A DNA stretch of 36,980 nt from Nitrospirota bacterium. GTDB lineage: Bacteria > Nitrospirota > Nitrospiria > Nitrospirales > Nitrospiraceae. The notes beneath the pieces are model-generated. The model did not search any database and had not been told where the DNA came from. It saw only the letters and a list, made by a program, of their open reading frames with translations. The translations under genes and the position numbers were made by a program. The stretch is from assembly GCA_028876065.1 (NCBI GenBank), contig JAGWTI010000029.1:1-36980 (forward strand), written 5' to 3'. Positions 17,536 through 26,861 of this stretch are shown here, in pieces; position 1 is the first letter of the stretch; each line of letters starts with the position of its first letter.

Positions 17536-18048
17536 CTAGCTCGCGGCCCCCAGTTCGGCCGGACCCGTGCGACGTTGATGCTTCACCCACACATCCCCGC
17601 TCCATACATCGAAAATGATCGCGCGATGTCCGATGTCCCCGACATGCCGCGCGACGACCGAGCACCCCATTTGCCCCAACAGGTCGACCGCCAACGAGAT
17701 ATTGCGGACGCCGACTTCCATCGCCTTCCCCTTGCCGACCGTCGGGAACATGTTCCCTCCGCCGAACACCTTGACGTGGTAGTCGCGCGGCTTCGTCTTT
17801 CGGTCGTCGATTTCTTTCAGAAACATCAGGAGCGCTTCGTCCCCGTAACGGCCGTCCAAGTCTTTCGACATGGCGCCCTGCCGGGTGGGCAACAAGTAAT
17901 GACACATGCCGCCGACCCGCCGAACGGGATGCCACATCGTGATCGCCACGCACGACCCCAGGAGCGTCCTGATCCGCGTGTCCGCATCGCCGAAATAGAA
18001 CTCGCCTGGCTGAAGGACAATCTCGTGGCATTCGGAAGGCGCCGACAT
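17536..18048 (-). CDS. cheD: Chemoreceptor glutamine deamidase CheD
   Basis: Deamidates receptor glutamines and in some bacteria works with CheC. The 170-residue protein has the family core: [13 protein letters not shown] with catalytic Cys33, GGMCHYLLP with His50, and KVFGGGNMF. It is packed between cheR and cheB, so the three receptor-modifying enzymes are made together. No CheC is found in the cluster. Confidence 0.96.
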   Translation of the reverse strand: MSAPSECHEIVLQPGEFYFGDADTRIRTLLGSCVAITMWHPVRRVGGMCHYLLPTRQGAMSKDLDGRYGDEALLMFLKEIDDRKTKPRDYHVKVFGGGNMFPTVGKGKAMEVGVRNISLAVDLLGQMGCSVVARHVGDIGHRAIIFDVWSGDVWVKHQRRTGPAELGAAS

Positions 18049-18051
18049 GGC

Positions 18052-18858
18052 TTACGGTTTGCGATAGATGGACGACCGCACCATTTTCAGACGATCCGTA
18101 ATCCCGTGCAGGGTTTCCGAATGGCTGACGAGAAAGTAGCCGTCCGGCTTGAGCGTATCCAGAAGACGATCGACAACCTGCCGCTTCGTCTCCAGATCGA
18201 AGTAGATCATCACGTTGCGGAGGAAAAGCACGTCGAATGTCCCGATATGCGGCAGGGCATGATTGAGATTGATCGACATGAACTGGACATGGGTCCGCAC
18301 GGACCGGTCCAGGAGAAACGTCCCCGCCTGGGCGCCGACGCCCTTCAGACAGTAGGCGCTGAGATAGCGCTGCGGGATCTTGTCGGCACGGCCCATGCCG
18401 TAATGGCCGGACCGTGCCTGGTCCAACACCCGCGAGCTGATGTCCGAGGCCAGCACGTCCCAGGCGCTCTCACCGAGCCGGTCGGCCAGCACCATCGCGA
18501 TGCTATAGGGCTCCTCCCCGCTCGAGCAGGCGGCGCTCCACGCCCGAAAGGGCTGTCCCGGCCGCTGCTCGGGCAGGATGACGTCGCGGAGGAAGTCGAA
18601 ATGCTGCGGCTCGCGGAAAAAGTACGTCTCGTTGGTCGTCAGGAGATCGAGCGCCGTCTGCAGCTCCGCCGGCTCCTGCCCGCTCATAATGAGCTGAAAA
18701 TAGTCTTTGTACGTCGGCAGCCCATAGTGGCGCAGCCGTTTCATCAACCGCCCCGACACCAGCGGTTTTTTGGCGGGAGACAGGCTGATCCCGGCCGTCC
18801 GGTACACGAACGTTTGAAAGCTCGCGAATTCCCGGTCCGTGATCGCGCACAAGTCCAT
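18052..18858 (-). CDS. cheR: Chemotaxis protein methyltransferase CheR
   Basis: Methylates receptor glutamates using S-adenosylmethionine. The 268-residue protein has the N-terminal helical domain (about 1-75, with GISLSPAKKPLVSGRLMKRL), then TNETYFFREPQHFDFL, the AdoMet site RAWSAACSSGEEPYSIAM and FDVLFLRNVMIYFD. ATG 18858 is preferred over an upstream in-frame ATG because GAGGT lies five bases before it. No C-terminal NWETF-type tether for CheR is seen at the ends of the two receptors nearby. Confidence 0.96.
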   Translation of the reverse strand: MDLCAITDREFASFQTFVYRTAGISLSPAKKPLVSGRLMKRLRHYGLPTYKDYFQLIMSGQEPAELQTALDLLTTNETYFFREPQHFDFLRDVILPEQRPGQPFRAWSAACSSGEEPYSIAMVLADRLGESAWDVLASDISSRVLDQARSGHYGMGRADKIPQRYLSAYCLKGVGAQAGTFLLDRSVRTHVQFMSINLNHALPHIGTFDVLFLRNVMIYFDLETKRQVVDRLLDTLKPDGYFLVSHSETLHGITDRLKMVRSSIYRKP

Positions 18859-18865
18859 GCGTACC

Positions 18866-19405
18866 TCACGCCCCGGCCGCAACGGTCGCGTCCACCGGCT
18901 GGCCGAGCTGGGCCATTTCGTCGATGGACAAGACCCGCGCGATGTTCAACATGATGACGAAGCGGCCCTCGACCTTGCCCATCCCCTGGATGAAGTCGCC
19001 TTGCAGGTTGGCGCCGAACGACGGCGCCGGCTCGATGTCCGCCGGAGGAATTTCGATCACCTGATTGACGGCATCCACGACGATGCCGATGTCCCGGTGC
19101 TCCCCCGCCGCCTGCGCTTCCACGATGACGATGCAGGTGCGCCGGCCCGGTTCCGTCAACGCCCGGCCGAACCGCGCCGACAGGTCCACGACGGGGACCA
19201 CGCGCCCCCGCAAATTGATCACGCCCCGCACGCACTCGGGCATCATCGGCACGGCGGTCAAGGCGCCGTACTCGATGATTTCCTTGACCCCGAGAATCCC
19301 GATGGCAAACGTTTCCTTCCCCAAATGAAAGGTCAGGTACTGTTGCTGCTCTTCGCCGACGAGTTCGGCCTCGGCGGTCCGTTCCGGCTGCATCACGGTT
19401 TCCAT
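18866..19405 (-). CDS. cheW: Chemotaxis coupling protein CheW
   Basis: Links receptors to CheA in the signalling array. The 179-residue protein has one CheW domain: YLTFHLGKETFAIGILGVKE near residue 22, VRGVINLRGRVVPVVDLSAR (about 60-79) and VSIDEM-type C-terminal strands. The start ATG 19405 has AGGAGGT upstream. It lies between mcp1 and cheR. Confidence 0.95.
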   Translation of the reverse strand: METVMQPERTAEAELVGEEQQQYLTFHLGKETFAIGILGVKEIIEYGALTAVPMMPECVRGVINLRGRVVPVVDLSARFGRALTEPGRRTCIVIVEAQAAGEHRDIGIVVDAVNQVIEIPPADIEPAPSFGANLQGDFIQGMGKVEGRFVIMLNIARVLSIDEMAQLGQPVDATVAAGA

Positions 19406-19415
19406 GGGGCACCTC

Positions 19416-21080
19416 CTAAAACCGCACGAACTGTGAGGCATCCGGTTGTGCCGCCACGGCAGGCTCGGCGCCGACGCCCGCGGGCTTCGGCGCCTTCGCC
19501 TGTCCATTCGGGGCGCCGGCCGGTCTCGCCTTCGTTTTGGCGACGGGGGCCTGGGCGTAGGGCACGTCCTTGGTTCCGACCTTGAAGAACGCGATCGCCT
19601 GCTGCAGCTGCTGCGCCTGCCCGCTCATCTCTTCGGCCGTGGCGGCCAGCTCCTCGGACGCGGAGGCGTTTTGCTGGGTAGTCTGATTGAGCTGCGTCAT
19701 GGCCGTGTTGATTTGCGAGACGCCCGACGCCTGTTCGCTCGACGCCGAGGCGATTTCCTGGACCAGATCGGATGTTTTTTGAATCGCCGGCACCATTTCG
19801 GCCAGCAGCTTGCCGGCCTTCTCCGCCATGCCGACGCTGTTGCCGGCCAACCCGCCGATTTCCTGCGCCGCCACCTGGCTCCGCTCCGCCAGCTTGCGCA
19901 CCTCGGCGGCCACCACGGCAAAGCCCTTGCCGTGCGTCCCGGCCCGGGCCGCCTCGATGGCGGCATTCAGCGCCAGCAAATTGGTCTGATAGGCGATGTC
20001 GTCGATGATGCCGATCTTGTCGGCGATCTGTTTCATCGCCTGCACGGTTTCCTGGACCGCATGGCCGCCGTCCGTCGCCTCCTTCGCCGCCTGCGTCGCC
20101 ATGCCGTTGGTGACTTTGGCATGTTCGCTGTTTTGATTGATCGAGGCCGTCATCTGCTCGATCGAAGCCGACGACTCCTCCACGCTGGAGGCCTGCTCGC
20201 TCGACCCCTGGCTCAACGACTGGGACGTGGCGCTGACTTCCTCGGACGCGCTGGCCAGCGCGTCCGCCGAATGCCGCACCTGCGAGATCACCTGCGTCAG
20301 GCTGCCCACCATCGTCTTCAAGGCCTGGAGCAGGCTGCCCTTGTCCTTCTCGTGCGTCTGAATCTCCAGCGTCAGATCGCCCTCGGCGATGCGCTTGACG
20401 CACTCGGCCGCGTAGGCCGGCTCGCCGCCCAACTGCGTCATGACCGAACGCGTAATCCAGAGGCCGATGGCCGCGCCGAGCAGCAATGCGAGCACGGTCA
20501 CGCCCACGAGCATGTTCCTCGCGCTCACGTAGGTCTCCTCCATCTCCTTGGCCTGTTTCTCGATGAGTTCCGATTGGAACTTAGCCATGTTTTCAAGCGA
20601 GCTCCAGAAGGCGTTGTTCGCCGGAGCAAACTCCGACATGATGAAGGCCGCGAGCTTCTCCCGATCATTGGCTCGGACGAGCTTCTCCGCTTCGGTGAAT
20701 TTGGCGCCCAAGACGCTCCGTTTCTCGGTAATGTCCTTGAAGAGTTCCCGCCCCTTCGGCAAGGTCAACGCTTTATCCAGCTTGTCGAGGTTCTCGCCGT
20801 TCTTTTGGCGATTGGCGGTCATTTTCTTGAACAGACCTTCGATTTCAGCTTGATCGGTGCTCAAGGCAATACTGCGAACGTGTCGAGCGTTGTCGAGCGT
20901 GCTCTTGATCGTGTCGTTCACCAGGGTAATCTTGGGGAAGCTCCACCCTACGATTTTTGCGGTTATCTCGTTGAAATTGCCCAGATTCATGATGCCGATG
21001 CCGCTGGCGACCAGCATGAGCACCAGCACCACCGCAAACCCGAGTCCCAGCCGAACTCCTAATTTCATATTCTGAAGCAT
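19416..21080 (-). CDS. Methyl-accepting chemotaxis protein (mcp1)
   Basis: A 554-residue transmembrane receptor. A first helix ([20 protein letters not shown], about 11-30), a helical periplasmic sensor of roughly 160 residues resembling the four-helix-bundle 4HB_MCP type, a second helix ([17 protein letters not shown]), then HAMP (about 215-265). The cytoplasmic signalling domain has the hairpin tip [20 protein letters not shown] and [14 protein letters not shown], with methylation-type QQ/EE pairs in the flanking helices. The last 40 residues are a Pro/Ala-rich linker ending in SQFVRF; no NWETF pentapeptide is present. The ligand cannot be told. ATG 21080 is preceded by a GGAGGAGG site. Confidence 0.93.
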   Translation of the reverse strand: MLQNMKLGVRLGLGFAVVLVLMLVASGIGIMNLGNFNEITAKIVGWSFPKITLVNDTIKSTLDNARHVRSIALSTDQAEIEGLFKKMTANRQKNGENLDKLDKALTLPKGRELFKDITEKRSVLGAKFTEAEKLVRANDREKLAAFIMSEFAPANNAFWSSLENMAKFQSELIEKQAKEMEETYVSARNMLVGVTVLALLLGAAIGLWITRSVMTQLGGEPAYAAECVKRIAEGDLTLEIQTHEKDKGSLLQALKTMVGSLTQVISQVRHSADALASASEEVSATSQSLSQGSSEQASSVEESSASIEQMTASINQNSEHAKVTNGMATQAAKEATDGGHAVQETVQAMKQIADKIGIIDDIAYQTNLLALNAAIEAARAGTHGKGFAVVAAEVRKLAERSQVAAQEIGGLAGNSVGMAEKAGKLLAEMVPAIQKTSDLVQEIASASSEQASGVSQINTAMTQLNQTTQQNASASEELAATAEEMSGQAQQLQQAIAFFKVGTKDVPYAQAPVAKTKARPAGAPNGQAKAPKPAGVGAEPAVAAQPDASQFVRF

Positions 21081-21108
21081 CGCCGTCTCCTCCTCCTTGA
21101 AGAATGAA

Positions 21109-23352
21109 TTACGCCGCGTCCGAACCGACACCCGCACTCGCCGCCACGGCATGCGCCGCCGACGAGCCGCCGTGCGCGTCCTTCGTCGCCACGGTCTGGA
21201 TCAGCCCCGGCACATCCAGAATCAGCGCCACCTCGCCCGTCCCGAGAATCGTGAACCCGCTGAACCCCCGGAGCCGGCGGAAGAGCGGGCCCAAGGGTTT
21301 GATGACCGTCTGAAATTCCCCGTGCAGGGTATCCACCACCAAGCCGATCTTGCGCCCGCCGTACTGCACGACGACGATGCTTTCCCGCGAACCGGCTTGC
21401 CCCTGGAGGTCGAAAAGCGCCCGCACCCGCAGATAGGGGAGCACTTGTCCCCGAAGGTTGACATACCCCTCGCCCATGCAGGCCTGCCGCTCGGCCGGCG
21501 ACAGTTCCACGCACTCCAGCACCATCTCGAGCGGAATCACATAGCGGGCCGGCCCGACGCCGACCAGGAACCCGTCGATGATGGCCAGGGTCAGGGGCAG
21601 ACGGATCCGCACCGTCGTCCCGACCGACTCCCGGCTGGTCAGTTCCACCGTGCCGCGCAGAGCCTCGATGTTGCGCTTGACGACATCCATCCCCACCCCG
21701 CGCCCCGACAGGTTCGAGACCTGATCGGCCGTGGAGAACCCCGGTTCGAAGATGAGCCGGTGCACCTCCGCATCGGTCAGGCTCTGCCCCTCGCCGACCA
21801 GCCCCCGCTCCCGGGCCTTCTTGAGGATTTTGTCCCGCTTCAACCCGCCCCCGTCGTCGGACACCTCGATCACGATGCTGCCCGAATCGTGGTAGGCATG
21901 GAGCATGAGCCGCGCCCTGGCCGGCTTGCCCGCGGCCAGCCGGACGTCGTGCGGTTCGATGCCGTGATCCATGGCGTTTCGCACCAAGTGCATGAGCGGA
22001 TCCCCGATCTGCTCCACCACCGATTTATCCAGTTCCGTATCGCCTCCGGTAATGACCAGTTCGATGTCTTTGCCCAAGTCGCGGCTCACATCGCGCACCA
22101 CGCGCTGGAACTTCTGGAACGTCGCGCCGATCTGCACCATACGCAGGCCCAACGCATTGTTGCGGACCTCCTCGAGCAGGCGCGACAGCGTCGACGCCGA
22201 TTCGAGCACGTCGCCGAGGCCCGCCCGCTGCGCCAGCAGATGGGTCCCCGCTCCGGCAATGACCAGCTCGCCCACCAAATTGATCAACTGGTCCAGCTTG
22301 TCGGCCTCCACCCGGATGAACCGGTTCTCCTGGGCCTTGTGCTCTCTGACCTGCTGTTGCTTGTCGAGCGCGGCATGGACGACCGATTGCGCGACTCTCC
22401 CTTCCTGCACCAGGATCTCCCCCAAAGGCCGGGGAGGCGCTCCGTCGGCAACGGAGGCTGGAGCCTGCGCCGCCTCCGCGGTCTGTTGGCGGAGGCTTCG
22501 GTCCAGCTCGGCCTGCGTCAAGGCGCCGCTCTTGACCAGAATGTCCCCGAGACGCATCGTGTTTTCCGGGAGTTCTTCGATCAAGGCGATGTATTCGGAA
22601 AGTTTGCTCCGCGGAGGCAGGATCCGGATCGCGCAGTCCTCCCGGACGAATTCGAACACGCTTTCGATGGCGGCCTTGTCGGCCTGGCTCTTCAAACTGA
22701 TTTCGAATCCGAGATAGCAGGCCTCCGGGTCCATCTCCTCCGCATGCGGCAGCGCGTCCGTGATCGTGGTCAAATGGACGATATCGCCCACCGTCGCGAG
22801 GTAGCGCAGAAAGGCCAACGGGTCCATCCCGTTGCGCAACACCTCGCGGCCGAACCGCAGGGAAATATGCCAGTCGGCGGCGGCCGAGTTCGGTTCCTGG
22901 GGCTGACCGGCCGGAAGCGGCGCGGCCTCGGACGCACCGGCCTGCGGCTGAGGCTTGGCGGATGGCCCGAGGTAGCCTTCCAGCTTCTCGTGCAACACCC
23001 GCCACGTGGCGGCGAGTTCGGCGCTCAGCGGCCGCCCGCTGACGGCGTCCTCGATGAGCGCTCCGATGTGGTCGCAGCAGGCCAGCAGCAAGGCGACACA
23101 GTCCGCGTCCAGCCCCATCGCCCCGTCGCGAAGCCGGTCCAGCAGATGTTCGACCTTGTGGGTAAAGCTGACGATCCCGTCAAAACCGAACAGCCCTGCC
23201 GAGCCCTTGATGGTGTGGGCGGCGCGAAAGACGGCGTTGATGTCGTCTTTCTCGCCGGAATCGGCTTCCAGCCGCAACAGCGCCTCTTCCATGTTGCCGA
23301 GGAGTTCACGGCTTTCGGCGGCAAAGGTCTGGACTGCGGGATCGAGATCCAT
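21109..23352 (-). CDS. cheA: Chemotaxis histidine kinase CheA with two MshEN-like motifs
   Basis: The central kinase that phosphorylates CheY and CheB. Of 747 residues, 1-105 form the Hpt domain with phospho-acceptor His46 in [13 protein letters not shown]. Residues 160-255 resemble a CheY-binding P2 region ([20 protein letters not shown]). From 267 to 332 there are two 24-residue repeats, [20 protein letters not shown] and [20 protein letters not shown], each ending a few residues later in a conserved Gln. Dimerisation follows, then an ATPase with [13 protein letters not shown] (N box), VSDDGGGL and GRGVGMDVV, and a C-terminal CheW-like domain. The repeats fit the MshEN cyclic-di-GMP motif (RLG, six residues, G, then spaced L, L and Q). 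The gene is downstream of the STAS gene. Confidence 0.96.
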   Translation of the reverse strand: MDLDPAVQTFAAESRELLGNMEEALLRLEADSGEKDDINAVFRAAHTIKGSAGLFGFDGIVSFTHKVEHLLDRLRDGAMGLDADCVALLLACCDHIGALIEDAVSGRPLSAELAATWRVLHEKLEGYLGPSAKPQPQAGASEAAPLPAGQPQEPNSAAADWHISLRFGREVLRNGMDPLAFLRYLATVGDIVHLTTITDALPHAEEMDPEACYLGFEISLKSQADKAAIESVFEFVREDCAIRILPPRSKLSEYIALIEELPENTMRLGDILVKSGALTQAELDRSLRQQTAEAAQAPASVADGAPPRPLGEILVQEGRVAQSVVHAALDKQQQVREHKAQENRFIRVEADKLDQLINLVGELVIAGAGTHLLAQRAGLGDVLESASTLSRLLEEVRNNALGLRMVQIGATFQKFQRVVRDVSRDLGKDIELVITGGDTELDKSVVEQIGDPLMHLVRNAMDHGIEPHDVRLAAGKPARARLMLHAYHDSGSIVIEVSDDGGGLKRDKILKKARERGLVGEGQSLTDAEVHRLIFEPGFSTADQVSNLSGRGVGMDVVKRNIEALRGTVELTSRESVGTTVRIRLPLTLAIIDGFLVGVGPARYVIPLEMVLECVELSPAERQACMGEGYVNLRGQVLPYLRVRALFDLQGQAGSRESIVVVQYGGRKIGLVVDTLHGEFQTVIKPLGPLFRRLRGFSGFTILGTGEVALILDVPGLIQTVATKDAHGGSSAAHAVAASAGVGSDAA

Positions 23353-23363
23353 GGGCAGACTCC

Positions 23364-23717
23364 CTACGCACCCGGTCTGGTTGTGATGGGTTCGCTCGCC
23401 GGCTCGGCGCGACCCGTCCGGGGCGAGTCGAGATCGGCGGCCAGCCGGTAACAGGCGAGGACGTCCTGGACGGCGGGACTCGGCGCCGCGAGGCGGAGCG
23501 TTTTCCCCGCACGGGCGGCTTCCTGTTTCGCCAGCAACAGCAGCTGGACGCCGGCCGTATCCATTTCGGTGACCTCCGCCGCCGAGATCTCCAGTTCCCG
23601 ACAGTCGGCCAGCGCGCCCAACAGTTTCGGCTTGAGGTCGCTCGCCGAATAGATCGTCATCTCGCCGGCGATGCGCACGCGGCCCGCCGCACCGACTGTC
23701 TGCACGTCGATCTGCAT
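23364..23717 (-). CDS. STAS-domain protein (anti-sigma-factor-antagonist-like)
   Basis: A 117-residue STAS domain: VGAAGRVRIAGEMTIYSASD, then ELEISAAEVTEMDTAGVQLL, then a helix and LRLAAPSPAVQDVL. The usual phospho-acceptor position reads D-T-A-G, with threonine instead of serine, a form common in STAS proteins next to CheA. It may bind a partner in the array or act as a switch protein; the partner is unknown. ATG 23717 with AGGGAGAG upstream is preferred over a longer in-frame reading. It lies between cheY and cheA. Confidence 0.88.
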   Translation of the reverse strand: MQIDVQTVGAAGRVRIAGEMTIYSASDLKPKLLGALADCRELEISAAEVTEMDTAGVQLLLLAKQEAARAGKTLRLAAPSPAVQDVLACYRLAADLDSPRTGRAEPASEPITTRPGA

Positions 23718-23751
23718 CTGCGCTCTCCCTTCACGGTCATCCGTCACGCCG

Positions 23752-24120
23752 TCACGGCAAGATGAGCTTGGACACGGCCGTGAGCATCTGTTCCGGCTTA
23801 AAGGGCTTCACCACCCAGGCTTTGGCGCCCGCCGCCTGCCCTTCTTGTTTTTTGGCCTCTTGCGACTCGGTCGTCAGCATGATGATCGGCGTGAACTTGT
23901 AGTTGGGCAGCTTCTTGACCTCTTTGACGAAGCTGATACCGTCCATATTCGGCATGTTCACGTCGCTGATGATGAGGTGGACTTTTTGCCCCTCGAGTTT
24001 GGTCAGCGCGTCCTTGCCGTCGCACCCCTCGAGCACGTCGTATCCGGCCCCCTTCAGCGCGATGCTGACGACCTGCCGCAAGGAAGCCGAGTCATCGACG
24101 ATCAATACGGTTTTGCCCAT
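23752..24120 (-). CDS. cheY: Chemotaxis response regulator CheY
   Basis: A single-domain receiver of 122 residues: VLIVDDSASLRQ with the acidic pair at 9-10, phospho-acceptor Asp53 in ISDVNMPNMDG, MLTTES with the conserved threonine, and VVKPFKPEQM with the conserved lysine. No output domain. In the chemotaxis setting it should carry the signal to the flagellar or pilus motor; no motor genes are in the window. Confidence 0.95.
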   Translation of the reverse strand: MGKTVLIVDDSASLRQVVSIALKGAGYDVLEGCDGKDALTKLEGQKVHLIISDVNMPNMDGISFVKEVKKLPNYKFTPIIMLTTESQEAKKQEGQAAGAKAWVVKPFKPEQMLTAVSKLILP

Positions 24121-24129
24121 GGCTGCCCC

Positions 24130-25311
24130 CTAAAAAAATGTGATCTCAGACGGTTGCGATTGCCGTGATTGGTGGCCGCTATGCGTGTCGTGCTCTTCCG
24201 CCATGGTGTAGGAACTCCGCAAAGCCGACGTGATGGCCGCGATATCGTCGGCCTCCAGATTGCCGTTCAGGCCGCCGAGTCTGGCGCACAATTGATCGAT
24301 GTTCGTCTGGATATGCAGCAGCATCTGGTTCACCCGATCCTGGGCTTGCAGCTGGACGAGCGCCTCGGAAACCTCCGCCGTGATGCGCTCGCTTTCCTGA
24401 CGGAGAATCCCCGACGATTGCTCCAACCCTCTGGCGACCGCGGCGAATTCGTCGAGGACCTCGCGGATCTTGGACATCGAAAAGCCCAGGGATTTGGTGT
24501 CGCGTTCCGTCGAGGTCTCCACCATCGCCGAGGACGTGGCGATGGCGCGATTGATCGTCTCCACCTTGTCGTTCATCCGCTTGCCGTTCTCGCCGGCCCG
24601 AGTCGACAATTTGCGGACTTCATCCGCCACCACGGCAAAGCCCCGCCCGGCCTCTCCGGCCCTGGCCGATTCGATCGCCGCATTCAGAGCCAGGAGGTTC
24701 GTCTGGTCGGCGACGCTCGTCACTTCGGACGCCATCTGCTTGAGCTCGTCGATGAATTGCACCAGCTTCCTGGTCTCGCCGAGCAGCTCGCGCTTATCCT
24801 GCTGCGCTTCCGTCAACGCGCCGACGATGGTATTCAACCGCTCTTCGCTGCTCGCCAGAACCGTGACCAATCCGTTTTGCGTGGCGCCGTTCGTCCCGAT
24901 CCCCGCGGCCCGATGGGAGGCATTGACCGCATCGTTCAGCCGGCTCACGATCCCCGAAAAGCGGGCCGTGAGGGCCACGAACGCTTCGTCCATTTTCTGC
25001 CTCGAGGCTTCGATCTGCCTCGCCCACACCGGCACCACCTGCGTGTTCAGCTGCTGAAGGCTCTCGCGGAGCTTTTGATAGGCAGCCCGGTGCTCCGCTT
25101 GCAATTGCGCTCGCTGCGCATCCACCGCTCGGTCGACGGAGGCGGCATGGCGGGTCGACAGAACCCATCCCGTGGCAACGCCGAATCCGGCCAATACGCC
25201 ACCCCAGACAGTCCCCGCCCACCATGACCCGCCTTGCAGGAGCAGCGCGAGGCATCCCAGTCCGCTCGACGCCAGCGGCATCACCCAAAACACAGTCGGT
25301 TTCGATCGCAT
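24130..25311 (-). CDS. Receptor-like chemotaxis protein with CheZ-like motif (mcp2)
   Basis: A 393-residue protein. The N-terminus has two hydrophobic stretches (about 8-25 and 31-48) with a tiny loop, so it is membrane-anchored with no external sensor and no HAMP domain seen. A coiled coil leads to the MCP hairpin tip [19 protein letters not shown] and [20 protein letters not shown]. Near the C-terminus is [14 protein letters not shown], with Asp325 and Gln329 spaced as in the active site of the CheY-P phosphatase CheZ (QDxxxQ). It is the first gene of the che operon, next to cheY, and no other phosphatase gene is present. The start ATG 25311 follows AAGGAG. The phosphatase role is inference. 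Confidence 0.85.
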   Translation of the reverse strand: MRSKPTVFWVMPLASSGLGCLALLLQGGSWWAGTVWGGVLAGFGVATGWVLSTRHAASVDRAVDAQRAQLQAEHRAAYQKLRESLQQLNTQVVPVWARQIEASRQKMDEAFVALTARFSGIVSRLNDAVNASHRAAGIGTNGATQNGLVTVLASSEERLNTIVGALTEAQQDKRELLGETRKLVQFIDELKQMASEVTSVADQTNLLALNAAIESARAGEAGRGFAVVADEVRKLSTRAGENGKRMNDKVETINRAIATSSAMVETSTERDTKSLGFSMSKIREVLDEFAAVARGLEQSSGILRQESERITAEVSEALVQLQAQDRVNQMLLHIQTNIDQLCARLGGLNGNLEADDIAAITSALRSSYTMAEEHDTHSGHQSRQSQPSEITFF

Positions 25312-25448
25312 CACAGGCTCCTTGCACATGGAAGAAGAAAGGCGGCAGCAGCCGGCTACGGTTCCACTCTCACGCCACCGCCCTAGCGGCGCGGCCCCCC
25401 GGCCACTTTGATGAGCGGAAGCACGGGGTCCTCGCGTGGCAACGCTCC

Positions 25449-25479
25449 CCCTCACGCTCCCACAGGGAGCAAGTGAGGG
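25449..25479. repeat. GC-rich hairpin upstream of mcp2
   Basis: CCCTCACGCTCCC pairs with GGGAGCAAGTGAGGG around an ACA loop; only the AA at 25471-25472 is unpaired. It resembles the stem of a REP-like element, or could be a leader structure of the che transcript. Confidence 0.5.
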
Positions 25480-25677
25480 AGAGGGATGCCACTCCCGGCC
25501 TTGGTTCCTTATGGGGGGATAAGGAATAGGACCAAGAGAGAGGACCTATGACGGAGCGCACGACTAAAATTGCGAGGCATGGTCTCGATGGCCTGGGAAC
25601 CATGCTGCTTGTTGATATATCGGAGAGAAATCCGCGCCTGAAGAGCCGTTTTATGGCCCTAGACATACGGACCAATA

Positions 25678-25693
25678 GCCCTTCCGGAAGGGC
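25678..25693. repeat. Perfect 16-bp palindrome downstream of the NarL-type gene
   Basis: GCCCTTCCGGAAGGGC reads the same on both strands. It lies about 50 bases past the regulator's stop. No T run follows on either strand, so it could be an operator or a weak transcript end. Confidence 0.45.
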
Positions 25694-25744
25694 GGAGAGG
25701 ATTTCGAAGATCAGAAGGACGGCATTCTGGTCTGGAGGAACCGA

Positions 25745-26386
25745 TTAGCCCGGCAGGCGGCGGGCGAACAAGGCAACGGCTTGCGAACGGCGGGTCACGT
25801 TGAGTTTGTGAAAAATGTTGCTCAGGTAATTCTTCACCGTTTTTTCACTCAGGTCGAGGCTGGCGGCGATCTCCTTGTTCGTCCGGCCTTCCGCCAGTAG
25901 GGCCATAATGCGCCCTTCCTGCGCCGACAAGGCCGGTCCGGCCGGAGATGATTTCGTGCGCGTGAGCGCCGTTTGGGTCAACGCCGGATCGAGCACCGTT
26001 TCTCCGGCCGCCACCTTCTCGATGGCGCGGCTCAAGTCATCGATGCGGACCGACTTCAGCAGATACCCGTGCGCCCCTCCCATCATGGCCGCCAGCACGG
26101 CTTCATCGTCCATGCAGGACGTCAAGACCAGGACACGGACGGCGGGATAGTGCCTGCGAATCTCCCGACAAGCCTCGACGCCGCTGCCGTCGGAAAGCCG
26201 CAGGTCCAGCAACACCACGTCGGGCGCCAACCGGCCGGTCTCTTCGATCGCCACCGCCACCGTCTCGGCTTCTCCGATGACTTGGATGCGGCCCGACAGC
26301 CCCAATAACGTCCGCAGACCGGCCAGCACGATCGGCTGATCGTCCACGATCAGCAACCGAATCGGCTTCACCTCAGACTCGACCAC
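25745..26386 (-). CDS. NarL/FixJ-family response regulator
   Basis: A 213-residue two-domain regulator. The N-terminal receiver has LLIVDDQPIVLAGLRTLLGL, phospho-acceptor Asp in VVLLDLRLSDGSG and LKSVRIDDL. The C-terminal LuxR-type helix-turn-helix (about 145-205) has LSAQEGRIMALLAEGRTNKE and LDLSEKTVKNYLSNIFHKLN. The GTG at 26386 is chosen because AAGGAG lies seven bases upstream; a longer frame exists. It is divergent from a hybrid histidine kinase at 26862 and may be its partner or be controlled by another kinase; the targets are unknown. Confidence 0.92.
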   Translation of the reverse strand: MVESEVKPIRLLIVDDQPIVLAGLRTLLGLSGRIQVIGEAETVAVAIEETGRLAPDVVLLDLRLSDGSGVEACREIRRHYPAVRVLVLTSCMDDEAVLAAMMGGAHGYLLKSVRIDDLSRAIEKVAAGETVLDPALTQTALTRTKSSPAGPALSAQEGRIMALLAEGRTNKEIAASLDLSEKTVKNYLSNIFHKLNVTRRSQAVALFARRLPG

Positions 26387-26464
26387 GACGAGACTCCTTT
26401 CAAAAGACGAACCCGATTTCCTCTCCAACCGGCAGCTCAGATGCCCCCATCGTTACGCGTCCCC

Positions 26465-26493
26465 TCACTATCAAGATGCAGCCGCATTGTCAA
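26465..26493 (-). promoter_or_regulatory. Possible promoter for the NarL-type regulator
   Basis: On the minus strand a perfect TTGACA (26493-26488) is followed after 17 bases by TAGTGA (26470-26465), a weak -10. Start of the gene is about 80 bases downstream. Confidence 0.4.
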
Positions 26494-26615
26494 CCGGAGA
26501 CCTTGGATCTTGCTCCCGGTCGCCGCGCCATCATCGCCGCGCCCCTTGCAGGCCAGGACGCCGGCATGTCTCATCGCCCACACGACACGTCGCCCGAGCC
26601 CGATTCACTGTTTGC

Positions 26616-26644
26616 TTGACCGTTTCGCGGCTATCTGTTTACAT
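26616..26644 (+). promoter_or_regulatory. Possible promoter for the hybrid histidine kinase
   Basis: TTGACC (26616-26621) and TTACAT (26639-26644) are 17 bases apart on the plus strand, leaving a leader of about 210 bases before the kinase. The -10 match is weak. Otherwise nothing is seen between 26494 and 26861. Confidence 0.35.
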
Positions 26645-26861
26645 AAGCCTGGAGGCTTCACCTTACTGAAATACCCGCGTCGCTCAAGGCGCGATGCGCG
26701 GCGGCCGATAACGCAGTGACTCACTCGTCCCCTCGCGGGGCGGCGATTGCCGGTCGGTGCGTCCATCGCGTGGTTGCGGTTCATGGAAACGATTGCGGGA
26801 GAGCCGGCACCGGCAGGCGGCGTCCATGTCCCGCCGATGTTCCTGGAGAGTGCACCGACCC

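Larger units (their letters stand above)
25312..25744. other. Intergenic region between mcp2 and the NarL-type regulator
   Basis: No convincing gene is seen in these 433 bases. It holds a GC-rich hairpin (25449-25479) and a 16-bp palindrome (25678-25693), and should include the promoter of the che operon read to the left, though no good -35/-10 pair was picked out. A short plus-strand ORF at 25548-25748 was not accepted. Confidence 0.6.

Noticed and set aside
21097-23451. 784-residue plus-strand ORF opposite cheA
   Set aside because: Antisense to cheA across its full length, with low-complexity Arg/His/Pro composition.
25548-25748. 66-residue plus-strand ORF before the NarL-type gene
   Set aside because: It has a passable ribosome site but no family resemblance, spans a palindrome and runs into the regulator's 3' end; too weak to list.
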